A DNA stretch of 64,000 nt from positions 102,500-166,499 of the forward strand of contig BQKZ01000096.1 in NCBI GenBank assembly GCA_036244855.1, in the 5' to 3' direction. The position numbers and the translations under genes were made by a program. Below the pieces are notes generated by a model. It was not told the DNA's origin, ran no database searches, and saw only the letters and a program-made list of their open reading frames with translations. Source of the DNA: Temnopleurus reevesii (lineage: Eukaryota > Echinodermata > Echinoidea > Temnopleuroida > Temnopleuridae). This document shows, in pieces, positions 10,401 through 21,501 of this stretch (position 1 is its first letter; each line of letters opens with the position of its first letter).

Positions 10401-11958
10401 ACACAGAAATGTTTCCCCTGTATATATGAGGCAAGGTTTAAGAGCGGTTTACTTAAATTTTCATTCTATTTAACTAGATGATGTCTAACAACTACAGATA
10501 AATATACAGATACCTCCTAAGGGCTAGAAATCACCATAAAGCCTGGTGATATCCAACAAACGACCAGAAATTGGTAGCACCATGTTTTACTCTCTTCATT
10601 TCTTTCATCTTGGGTCCACGTTTCTCTTAAAAAAACATCCGCCTCAATCGCAGCCTCCCTCAATGAAATGGAACAGTCTATCATATATCCATTTATTTCC
10701 TGTTAATACTTTTGCGGATCCATCTCTAAATTCAAACAATTTTGTGTGTGAATTGTATCTCAATAGTAGTGCGCTCTTGTAGACATTTATTGAGATGTTT
10801 TCATGTTTAGGCAGTGCATTAATTCTGGATTCACCCATTACTATTGGATAGGGGGTTTGGAAGAATTTCAGTGACATCCGTCCCTCACAAAAACCTGTTC
10901 CCCTCCCCTCTACTGTAATGGTACAGCTAATGTCATAACTAGACTATACACTGCACCGGCATGCTCCATTGCTGCAATGGGGATGCTCAATCAGAAGTCT
11001 TTTTTAGTTCACCCACATCAGCTGAAAATTTGGTAAATTTGTTCTTCTTTGATAAGTTAAAGAAGCCTTTCCAAAAATACAAAAGGATTTGAGCAGATGC
11101 TTTGTGCATGATCAGCATTTTTTTAAAGCAAAAATTTCTGCTCGAAATTTACCTATGCAGAATGCACCTTGCACTAAGGGGAGAGGTAACTCTATCTTGA
11201 CAACATTTGGCAGAAAATTGAGGCATTAATGTCCGTAGACCATCTCCCTCCATCAATAGCACACATGAGTTGAAAAATGAGCTGAAGAAAGAAAGTTTCC
11301 AGGTAAAATTCACACTTCACTTAGAGGCGCAAGCATTCAAGACTTGTCCCGCACATATGAATAAAAATTTCAGTATATTACCAAATACATTTTGGTATAC
11401 CAAATTACAATAAAAGATCTCTTTCTGAATAGTTCTCTAAAAATCCTCCGAAGAAAAGGAAAAGAAATTGCAGAGGTATCATACATTTGTATACATACAA
11501 TACAAAATGAAAAATAAAGTTCAACAACTGGAAGTAGATATCAGGTAATAAAATCTTCCCCACAACGTGTATTGTGGGGGAAGAGAGCGAGTTGAGAGTC
11601 GTTTGTTTTTCAAACGTTCTACGCCTGATGAGTTGCTTTAAATCACGCCAGTTGGTAGTAATGCTGCTCGAGATGTACTCCTCGTATTGCAGATCCTTAT
11701 TGGCAGCCATGATCATCAAATTGGCACATGTGATGTTGTCATCATTATACCTCTAAACCACGCTCTAAAGCACATTTCCAGCGAATCATCGACCTCTCAT
11801 TCGAACACCTCGCTGGTTTACATCGGAAGCTTGCATCAGTCCTCGGCTCTCTATTTTTTGTTCTTTATTTCTTTTGAATCAAATAGTGTTCAGTTATTGG
11901 CGATGCAGTGTCTTTGAAAAGATGGCGAGCTGCATCGTAGAATACCACTGGTTGTAGG
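7485..11958 (-). other. rbfox: Probable long 3' UTR of rbfox
   Basis: About 4.5 kb downstream of the rbfox stop, without convincing open frames and without any of the palindromic elements that are frequent in the introns and the intergenic region. That is consistent with retained, transcribed 3' UTR. A polyadenylation signal on the minus strand lies at 7507-7512. RBFOX hexamers TGCATG (minus strand) occur at 8019-8024 and 8318-8323. A CT-rich microsatellite lies at about 10060-10110. Vertebrate RBFOX genes also have long 3' UTRs. The extent is inferred. Confidence 0.45.
7507..7512 (-). terminator. Candidate poly(A) signal of rbfox
   Basis: TTTATT on the plus strand, AATAAA on the transcribed strand, preceded by an A-rich and AT-rich stretch and followed by a T/G-containing region. 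It lies just before a pogo-like MITE (7164-7337), which would place the MITE outside the transcript. Selected by position only. Confidence 0.35.
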
Positions 11959-12003
11959 CTAATACGGCGTGTATCTTGTGTATGCACCCCTATAAAGACT
12001 GGC
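11959..12003 (-). CDS. rbfox: RBFOX C-terminal coding exon (exon 8) with stop
   Basis: The acceptor (TTTTTTTCCCCGCTTACAG) ends at 12004. The exon reads ASLYRGAYTRYTPY and a TAG at 11959-11961. This closely matches the conserved RBFOX C-terminus ASLYRGGYNRFAPY, in which the final -PY is part of the nuclear localisation signal in mammals. It starts in phase 0, agreeing with the phase-0 end of exon 7 (16071-16208), about 4.1 kb upstream in the transcript. A family-B palindromic element sits 200 nt upstream. The poly-U-rich acceptor and the exact fit of the family terminus make the call strong in spite of the short length. Confidence 0.92.
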   Translation of the reverse strand, partial: ASLYRGAYTRYTPY

Positions 12004-12203
12004 CTGTAAGCGGGGAAAAAAATGAAAACAAGGAGGGGAGAAAGAGAAGGGGGAAATGATGATCATTAGAAAAATTCATAGGATATTGTGTCTGTTTTCA
12101 GCCTGATGTAGCCAAAAGGGAGCTAAAAGTATTCATTAAAACAGAAGACTATTATTGCAATCGCACAAAACATACAGAGCAAGTCTTATGTTTGCTCACA
12201 AGG

Positions 12204-12375
12204 GCAGTGTTTCACCAAGTTATAAAAGACTTAAAGAATGACTTTACAAATGACTGGTATCAAATCTTGCGCTGAATGATCGATAATCTTAATATGCATA
12301 TTGGACTAGTTAACATACTCCAGTCTTTCTTTATATAGTCTTTCGTAACTCTAAGAATGATTTGGTGAAACACCG
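12204..12375. mobile_element. MITE family B, copy 1 (about 170 bp)
   Basis: Inverted ends: AGTGTTTCACCAAGTTATAA on the left and ATTTGGTGAAACACCGC on the right. The interior shares GACTGGTATCAAATCTTGCG and the adjoining CTGAATG with the copy at 21339. Subterminal AAAGACTTAAAGAATGACTT and its inverted counterpart (GTCTTTCGTAACTCTAAGAA) extend the palindrome. Confidence 0.75.
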
Positions 12376-13069
12376 CTCGGGGCAATTTGATCACCGTGGG
12401 ATCTTTCAACCATATCTATTGTTCTGCTCTTACGAAGAATATCAGGAAGCAAAATAATCTGATTTGCTGATATTGTTGTAAAAACGAGGTAGCTAGTAGC
12501 AATTTGAAAAGCGAAGGATTGATGATCAACAATCAAATAAAGTCACGAAATGGAAGTTGCAGATCAACTTGAACATTCATTTTGTAGCTTTAAAATGACC
12601 TATGTATCTTTTTAAATATTATCAACCATAAAAAAGCTAAGAAATGTATCAAAATAAAAAAGAAAATAGAAATTCAACATTGTCATATACCAAAATTATT
12701 AAAAAATAACATATAATTCTGAGAAAATCAATCTAAACAGAGTAAAATACATAAAAATTTAACATCGACAGCAAAGGCATCATGCAAAATTTGCAAACAC
12801 TTAACAAAAGAAGTCGCAAAAAATATTGAACAAAGGTGTAAATCTCGACTTACTCTTGATACCTTCTCTCCTTGGCAGTGGTATGTGTAGTATTATTTTA
12901 CTTACTTTAATTAATTTCTAATAATATTGTTAAGATATTGATAATATTCTGGTGGCGTGCAGTGAACAATGTATCATGAATTGTCATTCCTCAGATGAAC
13001 TTAGTTACAGAGAAAGGCTTTTTTCATGAAAATGAATTTGATGCTCTATCCTTGGTTATGTCTCATAAA

Positions 13070-13222
13070 ATACTTTATAAACCTACATGTACGCAGGACT
13101 CTACGAACAACTGGTGACCCTTTCTTAGGTGTGATGCAGCAACAGGAGATGTCAGTGAGTGCAGGAAAGGACACCAGTCGTTCTTAGTATCATGCATAGC
13201 TCTACGAACAGCTTTATGAAAC
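13070..13222. mobile_element. Palindromic element, about 150 bp
   Basis: The left part ACTTTATAAACC...GGACTCTACGAACAACTGGTG is mirrored by CACCAGTCGTTCTTAG...GCTCTACGAACAGCTTTATGAAACG on the right, with unequal spacing. Structure resembles a decayed MITE with long inverted repeats. It shares the CACCAGT/ACGAAC words with family B, but I cannot show they are the same family. Confidence 0.45.
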
Positions 13223-15297
13223 GCAAAACAGCTCTTTTTTCAAGGTTTCAATAGAATACAAAAATTTGAGGCCTATATGCAGGTTCATGAAGGCATCCAT
13301 TGGCATCATAAAGATTAGATTATGCAGACTTAGAAATCTCACAGGAAAATGAATATCTATATCATGGCATGAGTACGTTTTGCATTCATTAAAACATAAT
13401 CAATATTTACGAGCTAACATGTATATTGGTTGCAAGCTGTTGCTGTTATTATCTAAGAGAATACTTGTAATTAGAATTACAGATAATCATAAAACCTATT
13501 TTTAAAACACATTTCAAGTTTTACTTTTCTTCAAGTAAATTTAGGGATTGAAATTTTGAATAACAATGCTTTAAAACTGAGCTGGGTCATTATCTAGTTC
13601 TACTGCGTATAAAGTTTCATACAATTATGCCATGGTCAAAATCTCTTTCATTGTTTCGTTTGAGGATTTTTCTTGAAGTGCCTAATTATACTTTTTGAGC
13701 AGTTGACCTTGCTCCACAAGTACATGTATGCAAAAATGCAAGAACAACTCTCTCTCTCTCTTAAAAAAAACATATTAATCTACCATAATCACTGGAGCTT
13801 TTTAAATGAAATTTATGGTGATAAATTCATATCAATACATTTGAAGTACTCTATCCCCAGATTATGAAACTTGTGCACAGCCAAAATTACTTACATCATT
13901 TTGAGAAAAGAAGAATTAATGCAAATAAATGGCTTTCATTAAAAACCTAATCTGGTTATTCTCAAGAAAGAGATAGAGATAGAGAGAGAGGAATTATGAT
14001 GGATTGTATTTTGTTTTAAAAACAGAATCTATTCAGGCCATTTCAAAATGTCAAAAAGCAACAAACACAAAACATATTTGAAATAAAAATCGAGGATAGT
14101 ATTAAAAATGACTGCAATAACTGTGCAGCATCAGAGCGTTAAAGCCATATTTCAGACCCTCATGAACCCACGCTGCCCTTTCCACAAACCCATCACGGCT
14201 CAGAAAATATGATGAACACATTAAGAGAATAGATGGGCCGAATGATTTGTGTGGACAGAGGAAATTGAAGAAAATGATGATCGAAGATGAAAATCAAATA
14301 TTACTTTTGCTTTGAGGTAAAGTAAACTGCCCAACGAGGCATAATACGGAGTGGACATATGGTACATGACCTTTGAGAAAAAAGAGACAACACCATTATA
14401 TCATTATCTCGCATACCATTTCAATTTGGCGTTTATATGATGGAATTCTTTTGATCTAATTGGTAAATTGGTTCTACTGATGGTCTGAATTTGGCATAAT
14501 ATCATTTACTCTATCCATATGTACTTCTTGTCAATCTGTATGACTAATAAGGCAGTTATTGCCATACTTAATTTGTTTACGATTTTCCATTTGAAACACT
14601 AGGGGAAAAAAGAAGACTTCTCTAGTGAATATGTTGAATCTTCAAGGCATAGATTTCAGAAGAAGACAAATTTAGAGTGAAAGTTGAATGAACTTGGAGA
14701 TGAAATTCTTCTTTCCACTCCATATTTCCTAGAGTGATCACCAACATCAACAGATAGAAGAGTGATAAAGATTTTGTTTTTGTTTTAATTCACTCCATCC
14801 AGTGTCAACATTTTTACTCATATTTTTGTATGATATGAATCACTTGTAGGCAGTGCTGAAAGAAAGTTATACAAATTCTATTACAAAATGGAAACTGACT
14901 GGCACTCTCTGATCAAGGTCATTGTGATATGTCCCTTTTAAATCAATAACATGAATAGCAAATTATTGTATGATTCATTTCATTTAAAAAAAATTATTTC
15001 AAGTTTCCAAAATGTTTCTTAATTTTAAATTTATTTATTATTTATTTATTTAATCATCTTTTTTTACACTATGATTGAACCTTTCTCAAAAGCATAATAT
15101 AAGTAAATATTCTCAAAACAACAAACTTAAAGATGCACATCCATTCAGTGAAATGAATGAATGAGGAAAAATACATAAACAGGGAAATCATAAAACAGAA
15201 AAGCAAACTAATAAAAAGAGATGTGATAAAGAGGAAAGATGAAAGAGCAAGCTCAAGCTATTTCTGGTCCAATACATTACTTCCACATATATTCCCT

Positions 15298-15473
15298 GTG
15301 AGCAGGAGGGACAAAGGGCTGTGACAACTATAGCTACATTGACATAATATTTACATCCTTCTTATTCTGCATAAAACTGTTTAGCAAGAGTCACATCAGG
15401 GGCTTACTTTTGTTATCGTGAGACTATTGTGGATGTATGAATGAAGTTGTTTAATTTGTCCCATCTGCTCACA
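15298..15473. mobile_element. MITE family H, copy 2 (about 176 bp)
   Basis: Ends GTGAGCAGGAGGGACAAAGG and the complement of GTGAGCAGATGGGACAAATT. The inner right part TGTATGAATGAAGTTGTTTA and the core AGCAAGAGTCACATCAGGGG match the copies at 6896 and 29981. Confidence 0.75.
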
Positions 15474-16070
15474 GAGATTATGACTGAGTGAGGAAATAAT
15501 GCTTCACACATGAAATAGCTTGGAAACACTGAAAAATAAATGTATTGAGAGAAAGACAGAATGAATAGATGACAGAAAAAAGTTATATTGACAATGAGTA
15601 ACATTAAATAGTAATCATCTAACAAATATAAAAATACACAAGTTGCCATATTCAAATACAACTTAACAAAAGTGGAATACATTGAAGCAATAACTATTAC
15701 AAAGCTTCAAACATGGTACAATATCAAAAGCCAGGCATAAACTTTACAAAAGGAGTGAATTTTACTAAAGGGTTACACAATCTACAGAAGTACCAACTTA
15801 ATCACAATGTCGCTCGTACAATTATTCTTACATTAAACAATTACTATATCTAAGACCATTCTCGAAACATTCTATTCACTGCACTGCACGACCAATATCT
15901 CAAATCTTGCAAAATAAAAAACAAATATGGGGAGGTGATTGAACACGAAAACCAAAACTGTGTGAGTATATAAATATTTTAAAGAAAAAACGTAATACCA
16001 CAACCACTGGTAGAGAAAGAGATCAAAGTGATTGTCAGAGGTTTACCCTGGTGAGTGAAGGGTATCTTAC

Positions 16071-16208
16071 GCCATATGCTGTTGCCGGTCCGATGGCATG
16101 GTGGTAGGGGTCGGCTGCATATTCCCGTCCATAGGGGATGGCGTAGGCTGTGGGGGTGGCGTAGCGGCTGATGTAGCCACCGTAGGTTGCGGCCGTGGCG
16201 GCGGCGGT
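16071..16208 (-). CDS. rbfox: RBFOX C-terminal Ala/Tyr-rich exon (exon 7)
   Basis: Acceptor TTCTCTTGCAG at 16209-16219, donor GTAAGATACC at 16061-16070; 138 nt, 46 codons, phase 0 at both ends. It begins [20 protein letters not shown] and contains [21 protein letters not shown]. This corresponds to the vertebrate segment ...[30 protein letters not shown], the low-complexity Tyr/Ala-rich C-terminal domain that mediates assembly and splicing activation. The exon is CpG-rich in an AT-rich intron context. A second in-frame donor (GTAAAC, 16041-16046) 24 nt downstream would add VRYPSLTR. Confidence 0.95.
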
Positions 16209-16419
16209 CTGCAAGAGAAGATCAGTCTGGGTTGTGGAAACAGTTGTTTTGATGTTTGGGAGGTGGTAGAGGTTGGGGTGGGGTGGTAGGAGGAAGGGGT
16301 TATGGGTTGTTGGGTGGGGAATGTGGGGGGGGGGGGGAAGGGTGTTGAATGGGACGGGTGGGGTTGAAAAGGGTTGTCAAATGGGGTAGGAGTGGAGAGG
16401 AGTGGTGGGTGTACGGGAG

Positions 16420-16600
16420 GTGTGGTAGCCATGTGGTAGCCATGTGGTAGCCATATGATAGCAATGTGATAGACATATGGTTGGCATGTGAGCATTATGC
16501 AGTAATTGTGTGGTAGGCATGTAGTAGCCGTGTTGCAGCCATGTGGTAATCATGTGGTAGCCATGTGACAGATGAGCAGTAATTGCATGGTAAAAATATG
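16420..16600. repeat. Degenerate minisatellite, unit about 10 bp (CATGTGGTAG)
   Basis: Repeated CATGTGGTAG-like words from about 16428 to 16600, with many substitutions (CATATGATAG, AATGTGATAG, CATGTAGTAG, CATGTGACAG). In minus-strand translation it gives repeating HMATT/YHM, a by-product of the repeat rather than a coding sequence. Confidence 0.7.
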
Positions 16601-17140
16601 GTAGGCACCATATGGTATTTGAAGGTATAGTAAGGTGTGGTAAATATGATTGTGTATTTTCATAATCCAGCAGACACGAGGCAAAATAACGATGAAAATT
16701 TCATTTGTGGTGTGTCAACGGTGAAGGAACGCAGTGATTGTCATTGAAAAACAGTTATTCATTTCAATGTAGTGTCATCATTAGGTAAATGTGTAACATG
16801 CATTTAATTGTGTAAAATAGCAAAATCATTAATTGTTTGAATAATTAGCGATAAAAATAAACATTCATAGATTTGTTTGTGATGTGACATATTATGAAAG
16901 GGAAAGCAATATGTAGTTTGAAATAATATAATAAATGTGCACGTTGGAGGGTAGGGGGAAAAAAGGGGAGGGGGGTCCAGGAGAAGGCCGGTTTGGGGGG
17001 GGGGGGGGGATAGTGAGAGGATGAGGAGGAGGAGGGGGTAGGCAGAAAGATGCAGAAGAAAGAAAAGGGTGCAAACAAATGCCTTGTTAGTAAATCATAA
17101 ACACGATGCCTCACGACACTGCAAACGCATGCAAACTCTA

Positions 17141-17319
17141 AGGGGGTGTTGCTCAAAATCAACTGCAAATCAACTGCAACTTTGCAAATTATAACGCGCA
17201 TTTTCTTTCGCGCACAGTATGCGCATTTTAACAAGACACGCATGAAACAATGATTTTGATTGGCGCGTTCCGATCAACTGCAACTCGCGATAAATTGCAA
17301 CTTTTGAACAACACCCCCT
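17141..17319. mobile_element. MITE family A, best-preserved copy (179 bp)
   Basis: AGGGGGTGTTGCTCAAAATC at the left, ...TTTTGAACAACACCCCCT at the right, flanked by TA on both sides (17139-17140 and 17320-17321). The interior is palindromic over much of its length, including AACTGCAACTTTGCAAATTA against its inverted partner in ACTGCAACTCGCGATAAATT, and TGCGCATTTTAACAAGACAC. This copy defines the family and the TA target preference. Confidence 0.85.
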
Positions 17320-18556
17320 TAATGTTACTATCATCTTTAAAATAGATTCAAAGAAACCAAATAAAACAATGTTATAAACCAGAATATGATTAGTTAAAGA
17401 ACTAATTAGTCATAAAAATACCACTATCTACCCATTGCAATCATCACATTAAGTATTTCTGATGATTTTTAAAGTCTTTTAACATGATAAATACCAAACT
17501 TTTATTTGCAATACATGTCTGAATTCATGTATGACATAAAGGACATGCAGGTTTGTGAACAATCAATATTTCAAAAGATGATATAATGTACTCTAAAAGA
17601 TGAATAGCAGTATGACTGTACATGCTTTCTACACATATCAAATGCTTTCTAAAGGAGAATGGTAAGTTTTCAGAAAAAAGGATAATTGGTGTTACAGATT
17701 AACACAAATTTCTGATTTAAAAAGATAAAAATCCCATCTACAGCTAAATATATCAAAGATAAAATTGAGCATGCCATATTATCAAGAAAGATTCAATTGC
17801 AATGACAATTTGAGTTTCAATAGAATATAAAAACTTCCCTGGGAAAAAAAAGTTGATGTTTTTTCAACATCTAGTAGACAAACTATGACTCATACACTAA
17901 TATTTCTGCCCTCTCCTCTAAAACGTAAAAACCCTAATAATAATGTTGTTTTTTTAAATGGGGCCCAAACGGTTTTCACTGATGATATGCCAAGGTAGTT
18001 TAGAAGATGAAAAAACACAGGGAGAATTTTTAGAAGAGGAAAAACAAGTCAAAACCTCATGCTTTACCCTCAGCCAATTTGGGGCTCGTACAAATTACAG
18101 GTAATAAAATCTAAAACAACACTATACCATCTAATCGTGCATATCAGAAATTCAACTCGTGCAATAATATAAACCCAGCATGCAAAACCCACAAAGGATG
18201 AAAGGAGAAACATAGGATATTTTTTTTTGGCTAAAAGGTTTCCACTCATAAATTTCTCACACAACACTTTTTGTTTTTCTTAAGAAAAAGCAAGCAGTCA
18301 TGGACGAGTCTCTTTTGGTTAATATGTTGTGAGAGAAATAATGAGCTAGAAGCTTTTTTTAGCTTTAAAAAGACTTCCGCAGGTTGGTATATACCTTAAT
18401 TTTTTCCCTCTTTATAGAGTAAGAAGCAGAAAGAAAATAGTGGGGTAGATATCAAGCAGGTTACTGAAATTGTCAAATCTCACTTTCAAATGCAAACAAC
18501 TAAATGGGAACATACTCAATACTCTTAGAAATGCCAGTATAAATATAAATATTATT

Positions 18557-18606
18557 CATCTTCTTCTTCTTCTTTATTATTATTATTCTTATTCTTATTC
18601 TTATTC

Positions 18607-18691
<85 letters not shown>
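18557..18691. repeat. (TTA)n microsatellite
   Basis: A TTC/TTA mixture from 18557 grades into about 30 uninterrupted TTA units to 18691. Poly-Tyr and poly-Ile open frames across it are artefacts. Confidence 0.95.
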
Positions 18692-18692
<1 letters not shown>

Positions 18693-20080
18693 CTCTTTAT
18701 GATAGACAAAGTCTGTTCCTAACAACAAGATACCTAAAAGATACTAATCTCATTTTTCGTCATTTATTTATCTATTTTTTTTTTTACAATATCAACATAT
18801 CAAACCCCAACGCGGTTACAGAATTTTGAACCATTACTGGACCTCCTAATCTTCTGATCTATTACAAATTTACACTACTTTCCATAAGAATTCATATTTT
18901 GGCATCAAAATTAATAATCTGCTCGGACGATATATTCTGAGTATTTATAATGCAGAAAGAGCACATAACAAGCTAATTAACTGAGAAGTTCAAAGGCATT
19001 GTTTTTTATCTCCCAATTTTAGTCAAGCTGAAATATATAAATGCCAGTTTTTACGCCGCAAGGGAGAATTCAATTATATTTTGACAAGAAATAAGGGCAT
19101 TAAGCATCAATATATCAACTCATTTATCACATTTGCTGACCCATTTCCAGATATCTTTAGGCTATACCTCAGAAAGAGATGAACCATATAGGTTTAAATG
19201 ACCCCTGGGATCTATTTCAAAATGGATTTTTGTTTTAATGAGATGATTCGAAATTCTGTTTTGTTCTTTGTTATAGGTGCTACATCTTGGCACAATTTTC
19301 ACAAATTCATTTAAAAGTGTTTTAATCTTTAGGAAAACTTTTTAATGTTGATATTATAGAAGTATTATTGAGTCATTATAGCATTATACAAGTTGTATTA
19401 TATTATTATCAAAGAAATATAAAATACTCTATCAGATTATAGAGCACTATAAAAACAAATATTCATTGGTATCAAAATCTTGAAGAGGGATTTTAATAAT
19501 ATAAATCTTCATGCAATAACAAAAGAGCAAAATATATCTTAATCTAAAAAAAAAAAAACATGGTGCAAATTCATGCTTGAAATGCACAGAATATAACACA
19601 GGGTGCAGAGAGGGATAGTGCAATAGAAAGGACTTAGAGAGAGGGGAAGGGGCTCTATACCAAGTATCAAAATGCTTTTGCCCAAACGTATTTCGGCTGA
19701 GCACGTAAAATGTACTTTGCATTGCAACAACTATTCACATGTAAAGGGGGAATAGCTAGGTCCCTATAATATGGATAATATAACATCCCAATGATAAAAA
19801 CTGAAGGTGTCATACGCAATGATTTGATTACATTATTCCCAATACAACAAGAATGTTTATTATAAATAACATCGGTGTTCAAAAACATATTTCCTTTTGG
19901 AACAGAATAAAAACAAGTAATTTGAAATTAATTAACTATTGCTTCCCATCCCCCCAAAATTGTTTGAGTATACATCATATATAAATATATGAGGTATCAA
20001 ATGAAGGATGAACATTCCTCCAAGTCCTATAAAAAAACAACCCAGCTTAATATGTGCCCTTACGATTGTTTCATACGCTA

Positions 20081-20176
20081 AGCATGCTGGGATATCTTTC
20101 TAGTACAATTGATCTTGTGCGCATTATTCACACTGTGCGAAATCACTTCCGTACGAGATAAATATCCCATCATGCT
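20081..20176. mobile_element. Short inverted-repeat element, about 96 bp
   Basis: AGCATGCTGGGATATCTTTC then TAGTAC at the left, GTACGAGATAAATATCCCAT then CATGCT at the right, inverted with a few mismatches. The related word GCATGCTGGG occurs once more near 32985. Confidence 0.5.
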
Positions 20177-20321
20177 CTCTGATGTGAACAACCGTAAAGG
20201 CTCGTATTAACACACTATCTACTGGAATTTGGTGGAATCTACTGGAATCTGGTGTCCCTACACAAATCCTACAGTATTAACAGATTTCAGTGTCGAGTTA
20301 GTTAAGGGTTATTTCTCTTAC

Positions 20322-20509
20322 CGGGTATCTATCGGCTGGGTAGAGAGCTGCAGCAGCGGGCTCGGCGGGGTAGAGGGCTGCGGCCGTGGTGTAGCCGGGT
20401 ACCGGGGGAGGGGCTGCTATACGGTACGCTGCGTACGCCCCTCTTGCGGCACGCCCCCTCCCTATCACCTGTGACCTCAGAGCGCTGGTGGTCAACAGTT
20501 CTAGACCGG
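20322..20509 (-). CDS. rbfox: RBFOX Ala/Pro/Tyr-rich exon (exon 6)
   Basis: Acceptor CTCTCTCACAG ends at 20510, donor GTAAGAG begins at 20321; 188 nt, entering in phase 1 (two bases complete the codon begun by exon 5) and ending in phase 0. It encodes GLELLTTSALRSQVIGRGRA then ARGAYAAYRIAAPPPVPGY and two LYPA(E/D) repeats. It matches the vertebrate stretch [30 protein letters not shown]. The GRGR motif is an arginine/glycine segment. The upstream pyrimidine tract (20511-20555 in the transcript, CUUCUUCUCUCC-like) is strong. A counterpart of the vertebrate WKLNPVVGAVYGPELYA exon was not found between this exon and exon 5. Confidence 0.93.
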
Positions 20510-20756
20510 CTGTGAGAGAGAAGAAGAGGAGAGAAGAAGAGGAGAGATAAGGGGAGAATAAAGAGAAAAATCATTAATTGTTCATTTCATCACAATTATA
20601 ATATATTGTTAAGGAATCAAGCCATACAGATTAGACATTCTTAAAGCAAAATGTACATTGTGGGCGGGATGGGAGAGGGGTTTTCCTAGTAGGGGGTTTT
20701 CATAGAAGGGGGAAGAGGGTGAGTGTTAAAATTTGATTCACCTCTGCAACTCAAAG

Positions 20757-20930
20757 GAGGGGGTGTTGGAAGAAAGTTGTGATCAAATTGCAAGCTGCAA
20801 TTGATCGGCAGGCACCGATCAAAACCATTGTTTCATGCGGGTCTTGCTAGAATTGAAGACCTTGCTTCTCGATTGACAACTAATTTGCAGTTAATTTGCA
20901 ATCAATAGTAACTCTAAAGCAACACCCCCA
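20757..20930. mobile_element. MITE family A, diverged copy (about 174 bp)
   Basis: Left AGGGGGTGTTGGAAGAAAGT, right GTAACTCTAAAGCAACACCC followed by CC. Interior blocks TTGATCGGCAGGCACCGATC and AAAACCATTGTTTCATGCGG match other family-A copies in inverted orientation. Confidence 0.7.
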
Positions 20931-21338
20931 TAGAATAAGATAAAATACTGAAATCTATACCCCATCTCTTGAAAAGAAAACAAAATCAATAATCCCTTTC
21001 CCTTTCACTTATTCCTCATCTCCCTTTTTCCTCATCACTCTTTCCCTCTTTACTTCAATTTTTCTTCTTTTTTTGTCTCTCTTTCTACCCAATCTCTTGT
21101 CCCCCTTTTCTCCACGATTTTCATCCACTTGGGACATTATCGGAAGACAATTCACTTTATTGAAAATGCAAAGGGGTCAGAGCATAGATCTTGAGAGGTA
21201 GCAGACATGAATCGCTGCCCCCAACAGAGCTCTGGGGGAGCTAAGAGGTCCGTACGGTACTAATTCCCAAACAGCCTCAGCGACCACTTGCATCATCCCC
21301 AATGTCTACTATCATTCAAATCATATATGATCCTGGGA

Positions 21339-21501
21339 GGTGTTTCACCAAGTCGTTCTTAAAGTTCCGCACAACTTTACGTTAGATTGGTATCAATTCT
21401 TGCGCTGAATGCGCTCACTATTATGAATTATTATGCACAAGAAGGGGTACCAGTCGAACGTAAAGTTGTGCGTAAAGTTTTTCTTATCTTGGTGAAACAC
21501 C
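21339..21501. mobile_element. MITE family B, copy 2 (about 163 bp)
   Basis: Ends GGTGTTTCACCAAGTCGTTC and TTTCTTATCTTGGTGAAACAC. AACTTTACGTTAGATTGGTA at the left pairs with ACCAGTCGAACGTAAAGTTG at the right. Core ATTCTTGCGCTGAATG is shared with the copy at 12204. Confidence 0.8.

Larger units (their letters stand above)
12004..16070 (-). other. rbfox: rbfox intron 7
   Basis: AT-rich intron of 4067 bp containing a family-B MITE (12204-12375), a second palindromic element (about 13070-13222), a family-H MITE (15298-15473) and a short (TTTA)n run at about 15030. TGCATG on the transcribed strand occurs at 12781-12786 and 13191-13196. No further exon recognised. Confidence 0.8.
16209..20321 (-). 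other. rbfox: rbfox intron 6
   Basis: A 4113-bp intron. The part adjoining exon 7 is C-rich in the transcript, with a run of 14 or more C at about 16325-16340. It also holds a degenerate 10-bp minisatellite (16420-16600), a second poly-C run (about 16996-17010), a family-A MITE (17141-17319), a TTA microsatellite (18557-18691) and an inverted-repeat element (20081-20176). No additional exon recognised. Confidence 0.8.

Noticed and set aside
11405..11719. 104-codon minus-strand frame beginning MMIMAANKDLQYEEYISSSI
   Set aside because: Downstream of the rbfox stop, in the probable 3' UTR; the first part looks fairly complex but has no recognisable family or splice signal.
16098..16495. Frames of 63 (plus) and 142 (minus) codons
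   Set aside because: Shadows of exon 7 in wrong frames, extended through a C-rich intron and a minisatellite.
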